Positions 8,276-17,169 are shown, numbered from the stretch's first letter. The stretch: DNA of 64,000 nucleotides from Herminiimonas sp. (GCA_028292265.1 JAQGMR010000055.1:1-64000), one strand, 5' to 3'. The notes: a model not told the origin generated them from the letters alone. Numbers and translations are program-made.

Positions 8276-8935
8276 ATGACGAACCAATTTCTACAGCAGC
8301 GACTTTTCCCCTCACTGCGGATAGAGCAAACCGCCATGGTACACCGCGGCCAGCGGAATTTTGGCCTTCACATTCGGCAGTCGGATTTGGATAGCGCGTG
8401 CGGCACTTACTGTGCAGCTATGGCACTCGCGTTATTTGGATGTATTACAGACGTAACCGTCCTTTCTGACCGGCGAAACGGAATCGCTGGACGCTTATGG
8501 ACCGCAGCAAAAAAATGCTATTTCGACGGTGTAGACGCACTGGAGCTAGCATCGCTGATCGAATCGCTTGACACGGATTTGCGGGTTTCCTATTGCGATG
8601 GGAGTCATCGACAATGCCTTTCCTTAGTCTTGGACCAGCTTTCCAAGGGACGACTAGTTATCGTAAGTTGGATGACAAAGAACGAGAGCACTCATCATTG
8701 GACACTTGCGATTGGAACAGAGGGCTTGCAGTGTGGGCGGCGCTTCGTCCCTGAAACGATATTGGTGCTTGACCCTGGCGCGGACAGTCCACAATTTTGC
8801 GCCTATAACGGACGACTTACCCTCCCGTCGGGCACGACGATCAACAATAAAAAATTTATACCATACTCGTGTTACAACGCCGGCGCGTTGCAAGTTCGAC
8901 TGACCGGCGCCGTAGTCATCAGAGCGCCGGCATAG
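8276..8935 (+). CDS. papain/C39-like cysteine peptidase-fold protein
   Basis: A 219-aa protein with a plausible cysteine-protease triad: RQSDLDSACGTYCAAMALAL near residues 35-55 (Gln, then Cys at the start of a helix), HHWTLAIG around 142 for the His, and ILVLDPG around 163 for the Asp. This order and spacing resemble C39-like and related papain-fold peptidases. The start is ATG 8276 because GGAGG lies 8 bases upstream; an earlier in-frame ATG has no such signal. There is no signal peptide. It stands alone between two regions facing the other way. Its substrate is unknown; maturation of a neighbouring peptide or a toxin role are both possible. Confidence 0.5.
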   Translation: MTNQFLQQRLFPSLRIEQTAMVHRGQRNFGLHIRQSDLDSACGTYCAAMALALFGCITDVTVLSDRRNGIAGRLWTAAKKCYFDGVDALELASLIESLDTDLRVSYCDGSHRQCLSLVLDQLSKGRLVIVSWMTKNESTHHWTLAIGTEGLQCGRRFVPETILVLDPGADSPQFCAYNGRLTLPSGTTINNKKFIPYSCYNAGALQVRLTGAVVIRAPA

Positions 8936-9337
8936 CGAACAGAATGTGCCAGAGCGGCAAGAGACCGTCAGCATTGCTTACGTTCGAAAAGAACGGTCGT
9001 GAAGACGACCATACAAGCCATCCGTGGCCGTTCCGGCTGGTTCTTTCGGCGTCGCCGCACAAAGAGCAGTCAAAGCCAATAAAACGGCTCAGATCGCGGC
9101 GATTCGAAAGCTGTCGTTGTTGCTATCACGCAACAGTGGTGCTGTGTAATTAATGACATAGTCGGCCGGCAAACCGGCAGCGAAGACGTCGAAAGAGTGG
9201 CGCTCATGGCGGTTCTAAACCGTAAGTGCCAGGTAGGGGTGCCACCCCAAATACCGAAGCCGCATTCAAACGCACAATTTCAACTGACCTTGATGAATCT
9301 AAGGTCTCTGTGTGTCGCAGTGTTTCGTTTAGCGATC
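8936..9337. other. 400-bp intergenic stretch, nothing recognised
   Basis: All six frames are broken or lack starts. The longest candidate on the plus strand (8869-9153) overlaps the preceding gene and has no ribosome-binding site. It could be a decayed gene, but no family signature is visible. Confidence 0.4.
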
Positions 9338-9937
9338 CTACAACAGCCGTCTAAAGACGTTCCATGAAGGTGTCTTCTCGAGACTGTTCTTGACCGAAGA
9401 ATCTAAGCGCCTTGTGTCCCACCAAGGCGCGATGCAAGAGCTCAAGTACTGCTCGAACGCCGCAAGCCTCCGTTTGCCGTCGCGTGTCGGCCACAACTTT
9501 TTAAATTGGGTAGATGCTCCAGCAACACCACGCAATCGGACTGAATCAAGATAAAGCATAAAGAGCTCGGGCGCGTTACGTTGATTTAACTCGTCGATTA
9601 GATACACCATGAAGCGCCCTAACGGCAGGTTCTGTGCATCCAACTGGACCAATCCCAGCGGTGATCGGAATAATCTGCGGACCTCGAATCGAGTCCTGCC
9701 GCATTTAACGTTTTCTTTTATTACCAGTTCGGCGTCGTCAACGGATGAAACACGCGAAGCTAACTCGCCGTGGGCTATTTTGTACTCGTCACTTGCTATT
9801 TGGTCATAGGCAACCAACCTCGCTGAGGACTGAATGCTTCCGCAGTACCAGGTCTGGATGGCTCCGTTCCGATCCGTCGCGACGTAGAACTTCTCTTCAA
9901 CCGGCGAGCCAACTGCTTGGACCACGATGTCAGCCAT
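9338..9937 (-). CDS. unknown 199-aa island protein
   Basis: Not recognised. It appears soluble, begins with a beta-rich segment (MADIVVQAVG) and has a helical C-terminal half with several Trp and Arg residues. It lies 48 bp downstream of another unknown gene on the same strand, so the two probably form a small operon. Codon choice is mixed, with lower GC than the core genes further right. Confidence 0.5.
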   Translation of the reverse strand: MADIVVQAVGSPVEEKFYVATDRNGAIQTWYCGSIQSSARLVAYDQIASDEYKIAHGELASRVSSVDDAELVIKENVKCGRTRFEVRRLFRSPLGLVQLDAQNLPLGRFMVYLIDELNQRNAPELFMLYLDSVRLRGVAGASTQFKKLWPTRDGKRRLAAFEQYLSSCIAPWWDTRRLDSSVKNSLEKTPSWNVFRRLL

Positions 9938-9985
9938 TGATACGAGACAGTCGTATGCCTGATCGACTCTTAGGATAAGGAACTT

Positions 9986-10423
9986 TCACAATATGGACTT
10001 CCAGTCAGGCATGAATATTTGCTTAAGAATTAAGTGGAAGAACTTGGTATCTTCCAAGCTCATCATTCCCGGATTACATATTATTCGTACGCCAAAATTC
10101 ATCCGATTATCTGAAGGGATTACGCCGAACACGATCTTCGTTTTGCTCGGGCAGGTGGCGATGAATAGCCTCTTATAAGAGTCAGACTTAGACGTCTTGG
10201 CTCGTACACCTACGATTGACTTCAGTCGATCTACGACTACTTCCAGCTGGGCCGTAGACATCGCGCTAAGCGGAAGAACAAGTATCAACTTGTCGATTAC
10301 ACTAAAAGGGATTTGAGCGGTAGAGGCTAGTTCGCTCATCGCATTCCCGTTTGGCGATAAAACCGACAAGAGTATTTCAGATTCGTCCTTTGAGCTAACT
10401 GGTGCGGTATATTTATTAGGCAT
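9986..10423 (-). CDS. unknown 145-aa island protein
   Basis: Not recognised. There is a Ser/Thr-rich N-terminus, a central alpha/beta section and the C-terminus MPDWKSIL. A purine-rich GAAGAGAG precedes the ATG at 10423. It is followed after 48 bp by the 199-aa gene on the same strand, so co-expression is likely. No transmembrane segment or catalytic motif is evident. Confidence 0.5.
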   Translation of the reverse strand: MPNKYTAPVSSKDESEILLSVLSPNGNAMSELASTAQIPFSVIDKLILVLPLSAMSTAQLEVVVDRLKSIVGVRAKTSKSDSYKRLFIATCPSKTKIVFGVIPSDNRMNFGVRIICNPGMMSLEDTKFFHLILKQIFMPDWKSIL

Positions 10424-10775
10424 TTAGACTCTCTTCAGTTTCGGTTGTAAGAGGTCGGGTTCGTCAACTCGAACCACGTGGCGTGGGTTATCCATAGGTG
10501 CTTCATACTTCCACTTCCACCTCCGCATTCAATTCTCAGCTTGCTCTGATCTGGTTCTTATTGGCACTTTTTCGGCTCTAAGCCACGTCTATAGAGCAGC
10601 GTCTGAAGTCGAGAAAACGCGTTACGTGTGCGCCATTTCCACACCACGACGAGGTGCCGCCTTTCATTTTCCCCAGCCACTCAGCCATCGTTGGAGAAAT
10701 ACGAAACGCTTAAATTAGCGTTGCCAACTATCGTTGCGAAGAATTCAAAAAAAAATGAGTTTGGCCCGTGACAAG
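10424..10775. other. 350-bp intergenic stretch, nothing recognised
   Basis: It lies between two minus-strand genes. It includes a run of nine A residues near 10746-10754 and no open frame with a start signal. It probably holds the promoter of the 145-aa gene. Confidence 0.4.
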
Positions 10776-11564
10776 CTACGATCCGACGCTGGACAAGGCC
10801 CATCCGCCGGACATGTAGGTTTCGATTTCAGATAGTTTCCAAAAGCTGCTTCGGCCCCGTTTCATGGGACGAGGGCAAAGGCCGTTCGCCATCTTGCGAT
10901 AGAGCGTCTGAACGGATTCCTGTGCGAGCGTGGAGAAGTGGTAAATTTTTAGTTCTGGATCGAAGCCTGCGTTTCGCGCGGCAAGGCAGGCGGTCAGTTC
11001 GGAATCCGATATCTTTGGATCTCTCGGCACTCGCTCCACTCTCGACTTCTTGCGCTTTATCCCTCGGACAGTCTGAACTTCGACCTCGGGCAGCTGTGCC
11101 AGAAGCGCTGATTGACCGCTATCGCGCAATTCAGATTGGTAAAGCAATTCTTTGACTTGCATGAGTTCGCCGGCCGGAGCGACTCGACCATCGCTGCAGT
11201 TTGCTGTTTCCGCATGAATGGAATTGACTTTTTCAATCGAAGCAAAATCAACGGACTGCACCACGCACCCTTTGAAAAGCAATTCCCTGCCCGTCGCATT
11301 GCATATGCAAAGGAAACGTCTTTCTACACCGCAATGACGAGCTGTTACCGTACTTGTGACCCGCTTCAGCACGCGTAAGCATTTCCCGCTTCCGGTCTTG
11401 ACCGACCTACGCTCATATAACGCGCCCGCGCTCAGTAGAACGCGTCCTTTCCGTACAAACAACGCAAGTCCATTGTCGGCAACGCCTAGATACATCAGCC
11501 GATTTTGGCCGTGTCCGCTGGTTGCGAGATTATTGATCGCTCCACTCACTTGATTACTCCGCAA
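10776..11564 (-). CDS. unknown protein with C-terminal AlpA/MerR-like helix-turn-helix
   Basis: A 262-aa protein. The last 60 residues resemble an AlpA-type DNA-binding module: TLYRKMANGLCPRP, then SSFWKLSEIETYMSGGW, matching the pattern of a recognition helix followed by W-x-x-x-E-I-x-x-W/Y. The N-terminal 190 residues, with several Cys and basic clusters, are unassigned. AlpA-like proteins act as excisionase activators or regulators of mobile elements, so this may control excision of the island or neighbouring genes. The start at 11564 is the longest; a later Met at residue 24 is also possible. Confidence 0.5.
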   Translation of the reverse strand: MRSNQVSGAINNLATSGHGQNRLMYLGVADNGLALFVRKGRVLLSAGALYERRSVKTGSGKCLRVLKRVTSTVTARHCGVERRFLCICNATGRELLFKGCVVQSVDFASIEKVNSIHAETANCSDGRVAPAGELMQVKELLYQSELRDSGQSALLAQLPEVEVQTVRGIKRKKSRVERVPRDPKISDSELTACLAARNAGFDPELKIYHFSTLAQESVQTLYRKMANGLCPRPMKRGRSSFWKLSEIETYMSGGWALSSVGS

Positions 11565-11648
11565 ATTGTTCCTCGTATCTGAGGCAAGCGGTCAATTTAC
11601 ATCTGAATCCGCCAAGCGTAATATTGTGAGGCTAATTGTGAGGAATTC

Positions 11649-12521
11649 ATGCCAAACGAATTTGCAGCAGCGTGGACGTCTGCCGAAGCCGTCCAAAGGC
11701 TTTATTTCCCGAGCGAGTTTCGTGTCCCTACGGCGAAAGGCGACACATTGCGAGAATGTATTGGGTACGCTTTCCTGGGAATTCCATGGACTCGATCAGG
11801 CTTAACAAATCATGAGATCGGCTTAGCGGCCGAGGCGGTAAATGCAATAAAGCGAACGTTACGGAATTTCGGAGCGAGCAGTGAAATGAACGGAATGTTG
11901 TGGGCACGATGGGCGATGAATGTGGCTGAAATTCGACTGGCTCCTCAGTTTGTGAAAGAATTTTGCATTTGGATTTCAAAGCCGCGTAAAAGCTTGCCAC
12001 TTGCACTGTATCGGCAGAAATCCGACCGTTCAACAAGTATGAAAACGGGGTGGCGAGGCTTCAACAAGAAACGGGAAGGCTTCGGGCAGCGGTACGGATA
12101 TACGCTATACGAAGTGTTAATGCGTGAGGACCTGCCGGTCAGGAGTCGAGCGGGCGAAACAGGCCAACATCGACCTGATCATTACGAGTACGCGTTGGAA
12201 TGGAAGATAAACGCCAAGCGCATCAAGAAAGAGCCACGAGAACTGAAAGAAGTCTGTGGATCCAAATTTGTCGGTCTTCTATCAATATGTGTTGCGGAAG
12301 AAGCTACATCAAAGCGAAGCATGGTCCTCTTCCCGACACAGGTAGACGGAAAATTCATTTCAAAAGTGTCTAGGACTGAATTGATCGCAGCCTTAAAGAA
12401 GCGCTTTCGATCAATAGAAAATTATAGCGATGCGACGTTTGCTCGAGCGTTGCCGGCTGTTGTGAAATCGCGACGTGGAAAGCCAACAGATCGAAAAGTC
12501 GATACTGGTCAAGTAAGATAA
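11649..12521 (+). CDS. unknown 290-aa island protein
   Basis: Not recognised. It is basic and rich in Arg/Lys, with no signal peptide or membrane segment. A short direct repeat, ATTGTGAGG, occurs twice just upstream (near 11623 and 11636), and the second copy supplies the GAGG ribosome-binding site 7 bases before the ATG. The 3' end overlaps that of the oppositely oriented DUF6883-like gene by 13 bp. It may bind nucleic acid given its charge, but that is only a guess. Confidence 0.5.
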   Translation: MPNEFAAAWTSAEAVQRLYFPSEFRVPTAKGDTLRECIGYAFLGIPWTRSGLTNHEIGLAAEAVNAIKRTLRNFGASSEMNGMLWARWAMNVAEIRLAPQFVKEFCIWISKPRKSLPLALYRQKSDRSTSMKTGWRGFNKKREGFGQRYGYTLYEVLMREDLPVRSRAGETGQHRPDHYEYALEWKINAKRIKKEPRELKEVCGSKFVGLLSICVAEEATSKRSMVLFPTQVDGKFISKVSRTELIAALKKRFRSIENYSDATFARALPAVVKSRRGKPTDRKVDTGQVR

Positions 12522-14065
12522 ATCTCGGAGCGGCATTTGATCCGATTCCGGCGTAGCACGAGCGCAAACGCATCCGCATAGGCCTTGGCCGATTCAGCGG
12601 ACTGGCCAATCTGCTCTGCGGATATCAAGTAGCCACGTTGATGATGCAGGCGATTTAGCCCCTTCCTTCTAAGCCAACGCGCGAATGACGTGCGACCATC
12701 TTCAATGACGACGTGCGCACCGCCGCATTCGCCGTCCATGTAGACCTGACCTGCAACGACAAGTGGTTTGGGAACAAAGTCCCTCATCGCTTTTCTGCCA
12801 GCACGCACGGCGAAGGTATAGATTGCGTCCCAGCGGCTATCACCCTCAAGATTCTTTGGTACAACTCGGGGTGAAACTGCTCTGCTTTCAAGGGCGGCAT
12901 CTTTTTTCGCCGGAAACGCTGTAACAAATGAGGCCCGTTCACCAACACGTATGATCCAGCCCGTTTCAATCGTTGCAGTCGCGCCGTTCCGGCCGGTCAC
13001 CGGAAGACATGCGCTAAACCGTATGCCGTGCTCGTCTAGCTTGACATCCGCGTAAGGGACGCTGTTAAGCCCGTCCACGATCTGGCCGTGAAGGTAAGCC
13101 CAGTCCTCACGCGTTATTGCCAGTTGTTTTTCGAAGAACTTCGCCTTGCTACCGCCTTTCTCGTGGTCGAGGGCGAGTAGATAATCTGTAAGTTTTTTCG
13201 CATTCACCTGGACCTCTTCCGGTGAATCTGGCAATTGCATGAGGTCCCATTCGAAGGCCCGGCCGATATCGCGCAGCGAAGGACTCTGGCTCAGCGCGGA
13301 CATGACGTTTTGATGGACGTCCAGTGCCATGCGTCCCCGCATTCGCATTTGCGTTACGAGTCCGCGTTCACTGAGTGAACCAGCGGGCCGAATGGGCGGT
13401 GCCTCCTTTTCGAATTCCTCGTAAGACAAAACTGCCATGCCAAGAGGTGAAAACGTGTCCGCACCTAAGAAGGATCCATTGAAGTCGCCTTCCGAACCGG
13501 ACCGCAGGTGCACACGGCCGTTGCGAATAAAGGAATCCTTAAACATGACTTCAACAAAAAGATACCGGTGAAGCGGATTTCCCATGTCAGGCGATACCGC
13601 GCCAACGTAGTGCGGATGGGTGCGGAGGTGCTGGTCTACGTCAGCTGCGACACCAGGGGTCAGCGACGGAAGGAAAGCCGCGGTAAGGGACCGGTTGGCG
13701 ACGTAGTTCCAGAAGGTATTAGGAACGACTGTGTTCCACCGTTCGAGACATGCTTGTACAAAATCGCCGGCAAGTGTGGCATAGAGAGCACTGTCTGAAT
13801 GCTCCACCTGTTGCGTTTGAAAGCCCGGAGCTCCACCAGTATTTCGGCTCGCAGTAGGCCCTGCTTTGATCGACGAAGGCTTATATGAAAGCTCAGCCAA
13901 AAGTAAACCACCTCGAAAGACGCGTGAGTCAGTCAATTCGAGTGGATCGGCTGCACGCAGCGCACTTAAAAGCGCCTCATCAATAGTCTCCCCTTCTTCT
14001 TCATTCTGAAGCGGCGCAGCGAACAAGAATGCACACGGACGCGCGTCATGCAAATTTGTAGCCAT
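12509..14065 (-). CDS. protein with central DUF6883-like domain
   Basis: A 518-aa protein. Residues about 287-386 (KKLTDYLLALDHEKGGSKAK, then a segment ending WIIRVGERASFVTAFPA) match what I recall of DUF6883, a small domain often carried by toxin or phage-associated proteins: a [D/E]KLTDYLL start, HxxGGSKAxFF, and a final TxW-I-x-R block. The N-terminal 280 residues (a possible coat- or effector-like alpha/beta region) and the C-terminus (WLRRKGLNRLHHQRGYLI, residues about 464-480) are unknown. It is divergent from the SMEK gene across a 68-bp gap, suggesting a shared control region. Function unknown. Confidence 0.55.
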   Translation of the reverse strand: MATNLHDARPCAFLFAAPLQNEEEGETIDEALLSALRAADPLELTDSRVFRGGLLLAELSYKPSSIKAGPTASRNTGGAPGFQTQQVEHSDSALYATLAGDFVQACLERWNTVVPNTFWNYVANRSLTAAFLPSLTPGVAADVDQHLRTHPHYVGAVSPDMGNPLHRYLFVEVMFKDSFIRNGRVHLRSGSEGDFNGSFLGADTFSPLGMAVLSYEEFEKEAPPIRPAGSLSERGLVTQMRMRGRMALDVHQNVMSALSQSPSLRDIGRAFEWDLMQLPDSPEEVQVNAKKLTDYLLALDHEKGGSKAKFFEKQLAITREDWAYLHGQIVDGLNSVPYADVKLDEHGIRFSACLPVTGRNGATATIETGWIIRVGERASFVTAFPAKKDAALESRAVSPRVVPKNLEGDSRWDAIYTFAVRAGRKAMRDFVPKPLVVAGQVYMDGECGGAHVVIEDGRTSFARWLRRKGLNRLHHQRGYLISAEQIGQSAESAKAYADAFALVLRRNRIKCRSEIYLT

Positions 14066-14133
14066 CTACTATTCCTTACCGTGCGTACCTGTCTCCGAAG
14101 GATACAATAAACGCCACGTACAAGAGGGGAAAA

Positions 14134-15138
14134 ATGCCATTCACCACACCACTAAAGTTTAAGTCGATCCTGACTGCCCTGTCCATCCTCCGCTATATTT
14201 TGAAGTCCCACGGCCAGACGGGTACGACAGACGCTTATAAGAATGCGGAAAACTTTTTCGCCACCATACTGAATCTCACGTACGGTTTTCAACTTCATAA
14301 TTTGAACGCGATGAAGCACAATTACCCCGCGATTGATCTGGGGGACGACAGCAATCGAGTTTGCTTTCAGGTGACCGGCGAAAATTCTTCTAGAAAGATA
14401 CATGACACGATCAAGAAGTTTTTCGCCCACGGTTTGGAAGCGCATTATGACCAGCTCAAATTCCTGATCCTGACAACAAAGAGGTCGTACACGACAACCT
14501 TCACTGTCCCGGCCTCGTTTGACTTCGATACGAAGCGGGACGTCATCGACGTAGATGACATCCTGAAGGTCATCGAATCTAAACCGAAAGAAGTGATCGA
14601 CTCATTACATCAGTTTATAGAAAGCGAACTCAGCTCGGTGTTACAGCACTTTTCGCCTCCGAGGGGCCTATTGGCAAATGCGGAACCGCGCCTTAACCTA
14701 CCGGCGAAAAACGCGGGACGTTTAGCCCAATACATGCATGTGGAGTCGGACGAATTCCCGGCACTACGAAAGGCGCTGGACACGGTCTATCCACGATTGA
14801 TAAGTCTCAGTAAGGAGTTGCGGGAGTACTTGTTCCTAGTTTTAATCCGAGGCACAGCGCGAAATCGCTTCGGCAAGGAAGTCATCGGAATTGCGCCGGT
14901 GATCATTGAAGGCATCATGGGAATCGACATAGATCGGCACACTCAACTTTATAGCGCTGTTTCTGAATTAGGACTAGCAGATGTCCCCGAAGGAGAACAT
15001 CCTCCAGTGCTATATCTTGTTTGGAACACTAGCTTCTGTGTAGATCTGTTTTTTACGTTTCGCGAAATGCTCGGCGTTGACTCAATCGAGCTCGAGTGGC
15101 TTGTAGTCCACGCCGATTTTACTCTGCTCGATAATTGA
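14134..15138 (+). CDS. SMEK-domain protein
   Basis: A 334-aa protein. The N-terminal 120 residues fit the SMEK domain: an early helix (ILTALSILRYIL), TDAYKNAENFFATILNLTYG, LHNLNAMKHNYPAIDLGDD, VCFQVTGENSSRKIHDTIKK. SMEK domains are found at the N-terminus of proteins encoded in defence and conflict loci, and I know them mostly as a domain of unknown mechanism. The C-terminal half is unassigned. It is transcribed away from the DUF6883-like gene and towards the integrase. I infer a defence-related role from family and setting. Confidence 0.65.
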   Translation: MPFTTPLKFKSILTALSILRYILKSHGQTGTTDAYKNAENFFATILNLTYGFQLHNLNAMKHNYPAIDLGDDSNRVCFQVTGENSSRKIHDTIKKFFAHGLEAHYDQLKFLILTTKRSYTTTFTVPASFDFDTKRDVIDVDDILKVIESKPKEVIDSLHQFIESELSSVLQHFSPPRGLLANAEPRLNLPAKNAGRLAQYMHVESDEFPALRKALDTVYPRLISLSKELREYLFLVLIRGTARNRFGKEVIGIAPVIIEGIMGIDIDRHTQLYSAVSELGLADVPEGEHPPVLYLVWNTSFCVDLFFTFREMLGVDSIELEWLVVHADFTLLDN

Positions 15139-15214
15139 CCCGGCGCACGACTAATCCCGCATCCCAGTTGAAACTTTACGCCTCGCCCGAAGCAGTACGG
15201 ATCGAGAATGTGGA

Positions 15215-16402
15215 CTAGGCAATGTCGTGTGCAAATAAGAAGTTTGCCCACGCTTCCATCATCTCACGTCTCTCCTGTAGGTAGTCCGCGTGGTTATAAC
15301 TTGCGCGCACCTGGTTGCGTTCAGAGTGGGCAAGCTGACGCTCAATCACATCGTGGCGAAATCCTTGTTCATTCAACCATGTGCTCGCGGTGGCTCGGAT
15401 GCCGTGCGGCGAAAACTTTCCCTTGTACTTCTTGTTGGCCACCTTAGCAAACATATTGTTTAGCGCCGTTCGGCTCAATGGCTTGAGGTCCGTACTACTT
15501 TTTGGGAAAAGGTATGCGGACGCGTTGCTGCAGGTTCGTATCTCTTTAATAGTTTGCAATGCTTGCGCCGACAGCGGAACCACATGTGGCTCTCTCATTT
15601 TCATGCGTTCGGCCGGGATGAGCCATTTTGCGTTTTGAATATCAAACTCTTCCCACTTAGCCTCTATAATTTCGGTCTTGCGGACGAAAGTTAGTAGCAA
15701 TAGCTTGGCGGCGAGTTTAGTAATCGGAAATCCGCGATAGGCGTCCAAAGCCTCTATGAAGGCGTGAATTTCGTTCTCGTTAAGATGCGGTCGGTTTATT
15801 CGAGGTGGAATTTCCGCCCATCGTTTAAGTTGCGACACCGGATTAGAATCGACTTTGAACTTTAGCATTGCGTGTTCAAACACTTGAAGTGCAGTCTGAC
15901 GAACACGGTCGGCGGTTTTCAGCCCTCGATCTTTGCCACATTGCTCCAGCGTAGCTAGAACGGTTTTTCCGTCAATAGTCCGCACTGACAAGGATGCGAG
16001 TGACGGGTACAAATCACGTTCAAGATAAAGCGTGTTTGCCGCTCGCCATGCGGGTGAGCGCCTATCGGTTTTACTCGAGTACCAGTCCGTGGCAATGGCT
16101 TTGAAAGTGTCATCCACACTCGATCGAAGAAGAATCTTCTGGATTTTCTTTTCCGCAGATGGATTTACGCCGTTCTGCAACATCTGCTTGACTGCGGAGC
16201 GCTTAATCCGCGCAGCAGCCAATGAAAGCTGCGGATATTTGCCTAACGTATGTGTGAAACGCCTACCGCTAAAGCCGTAGTCAATACGCCAAGACTTCGT
16301 TCCAGCTTGAGAAACGTAAAGATACATACCGGCACCGTCAGAAATTTTCTGAGCACGGTCTGTAGCTCTTATGGACTGGATTTTTAGATCGGTTAGTGCC
16401 AT
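15215..16402 (-). CDS. tyrosine integrase, P4/DUF4102 type
   Basis: A 395-aa site-specific recombinase. The N-terminal 80 residues are the DUF4102 arm-binding domain (LTDLKIQSIRATDRAQKISD, GMYLYVSQ, TLGKYPQLSLAAAR). The catalytic domain shows the first Arg in FVRKTEIIEAKW, the HxxR box in PHGIRATASTWL, the following LAHSERN and the nucleophile Tyr in ASYNHADYL. It is full length. It begins about 150 bp from the right attachment site and reads into the island, the standard layout for P4-type elements. It should catalyse integration into, and excision from, the 3' end of ribE. Confidence 0.93.
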   Translation of the reverse strand: MALTDLKIQSIRATDRAQKISDGAGMYLYVSQAGTKSWRIDYGFSGRRFTHTLGKYPQLSLAAARIKRSAVKQMLQNGVNPSAEKKIQKILLRSSVDDTFKAIATDWYSSKTDRRSPAWRAANTLYLERDLYPSLASLSVRTIDGKTVLATLEQCGKDRGLKTADRVRQTALQVFEHAMLKFKVDSNPVSQLKRWAEIPPRINRPHLNENEIHAFIEALDAYRGFPITKLAAKLLLLTFVRKTEIIEAKWEEFDIQNAKWLIPAERMKMREPHVVPLSAQALQTIKEIRTCSNASAYLFPKSSTDLKPLSRTALNNMFAKVANKKYKGKFSPHGIRATASTWLNEQGFRHDVIERQLAHSERNQVRASYNHADYLQERREMMEAWANFLFAHDIA

Positions 16403-16429
16403 AACGGTATTTTGAGCAGTTAACGATGA

Positions 16430-16461
16430 ATACCGTCAATAGTACCGTAAATTGTACGGTA
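16430..16461. promoter_or_regulatory. putative integrase arm-type / autoregulatory repeats (right)
   Basis: ATACCGTCAA (16430-16439), TACCGTAAA and an inverted ACGGTAT follow one another just upstream of the integrase start. ATACCGT and ACGGTAT form an interrupted palindrome. The decamer also occurs at the left island end (421-430). Confidence 0.45.
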
Positions 16462-16480
16462 TCAATAAGAGATGCCGTGA

Positions 16481-16496
16481 GTCGCCGAAAGGCGAC
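16481..16496. other. small hairpin with GAAA loop
   Basis: GTCGCC (16481-16486), GAAA, GGCGAC (16491-16496) form a short perfect hairpin between the integrase and ribE. It lacks a T-run, so terminator function is doubtful. Confidence 0.25.
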
Positions 16497-16530
16497 GAAA
16501 CGCTCATAACTACATGAATCTTAATACGAT

Positions 16531-17151
16531 TTAAACGTTATGAGACACCGAGAGCATCCGCTCGACATAACGCGCAATCAGATCCACTTCAAGATTCACC
16601 TTTCCCCCGACACGCAGATGCTTCAGCGTCGTGACCTCAATCGTGTGCGGAATCAGGTTGATGGAAAACTCGCAACCGCTGGGCACGTCCGTCACGCGAT
16701 TCAATGTGAGCGAGACACCGTTCACCACAATCGAACCCTTAAAGGCGAGATATTTTCCGAGCTCCTTCGGCGCTTCAACGACCAGTTCCCACGACTCGCC
16801 GACCGGTTCGAATTTTCGTACGGTACCAAGCCCGTCAACGTGGCCCGACACCAGATGCCCGCCCAGGCGTTCCGCCAGCGTGAGCGCCTTTTCAAGGTTG
16901 ACTTCGCCTATGGCGTCCAGGCCAGCGGTGCAGTTAAGGCTTTCACGCGATACGTCGACTTCAAAGCCGCTTTCGGACTTCGCAACAACGGTCATGCAGG
17001 CGCCGTTGATGGCGATGGAGTCGCCCAGCGCGACATCATGTAGTGGCAGGCCGGCGGCATCAATGACGAGGCGCACACCGGCATCGGCTCCCTTGCCGAG
17101 CGGTGAGATTTCTTTGATGGTGCCAACGGTGGCGACGATTCCGGTAAACAT
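16531..17151 (-). CDS. ribE: riboflavin synthase, alpha chain
   Basis: A 206-aa enzyme that joins two 6,7-dimethyl-8-ribityllumazine molecules into riboflavin plus a pyrimidine. The signature N-terminus MFTGIVATVGTI is present, and the tandem lumazine-binding repeats are clear: SIAINGACMTVV with VSRESLNCT in the first, and GSIVVNGVSLTLN in the second, joined by RLGGHLVSGHVDGLG. The last residues (RMLSVSHNV) come from the integrated island. Its stop is 128 bp from the integrase start. In related genomes ribBA and ribH usually follow; here the island intervenes. Confidence 0.97.
   Translation of the reverse strand: MFTGIVATVGTIKEISPLGKGADAGVRLVIDAAGLPLHDVALGDSIAINGACMTVVAKSESGFEVDVSRESLNCTAGLDAIGEVNLEKALTLAERLGGHLVSGHVDGLGTVRKFEPVGESWELVVEAPKELGKYLAFKGSIVVNGVSLTLNRVTDVPSGCEFSINLIPHTIEVTTLKHLRVGGKVNLEVDLIARYVERMLSVSHNV
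16554..16577 (-). repeat. right attachment site (attR) inside the ribE 3' end
   Basis: The partner of 337-360 (23 of 24 identical). It covers the codons for ARYVERML of ribE, so the element restores the reading frame and supplies the last residues and stop codon of the gene. Confidence 0.8.
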
Positions 17152-17169
17152 GATCGGGCTTTCAGAAGG

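Larger units (their letters stand above)
343..16577. mobile_element. 16.2-kb genomic island integrated at the 3' end of ribE
   Basis: It is bounded by an 18-bp identical core, with the integrase at one end and shared short repeats near both ends. It carries thirteen likely genes, most of them defence-like or unknown, with visibly lower GC than the flanking core. No structural phage genes, conjugation genes or replication genes are seen, so it is an integrative island rather than a prophage or conjugative element. Confidence 0.8.

Noticed and set aside
343-16577. Prophage interpretation of the island
   Set aside because: There are no capsid, tail, terminase, lysis or replication genes; only an integrase and cargo.
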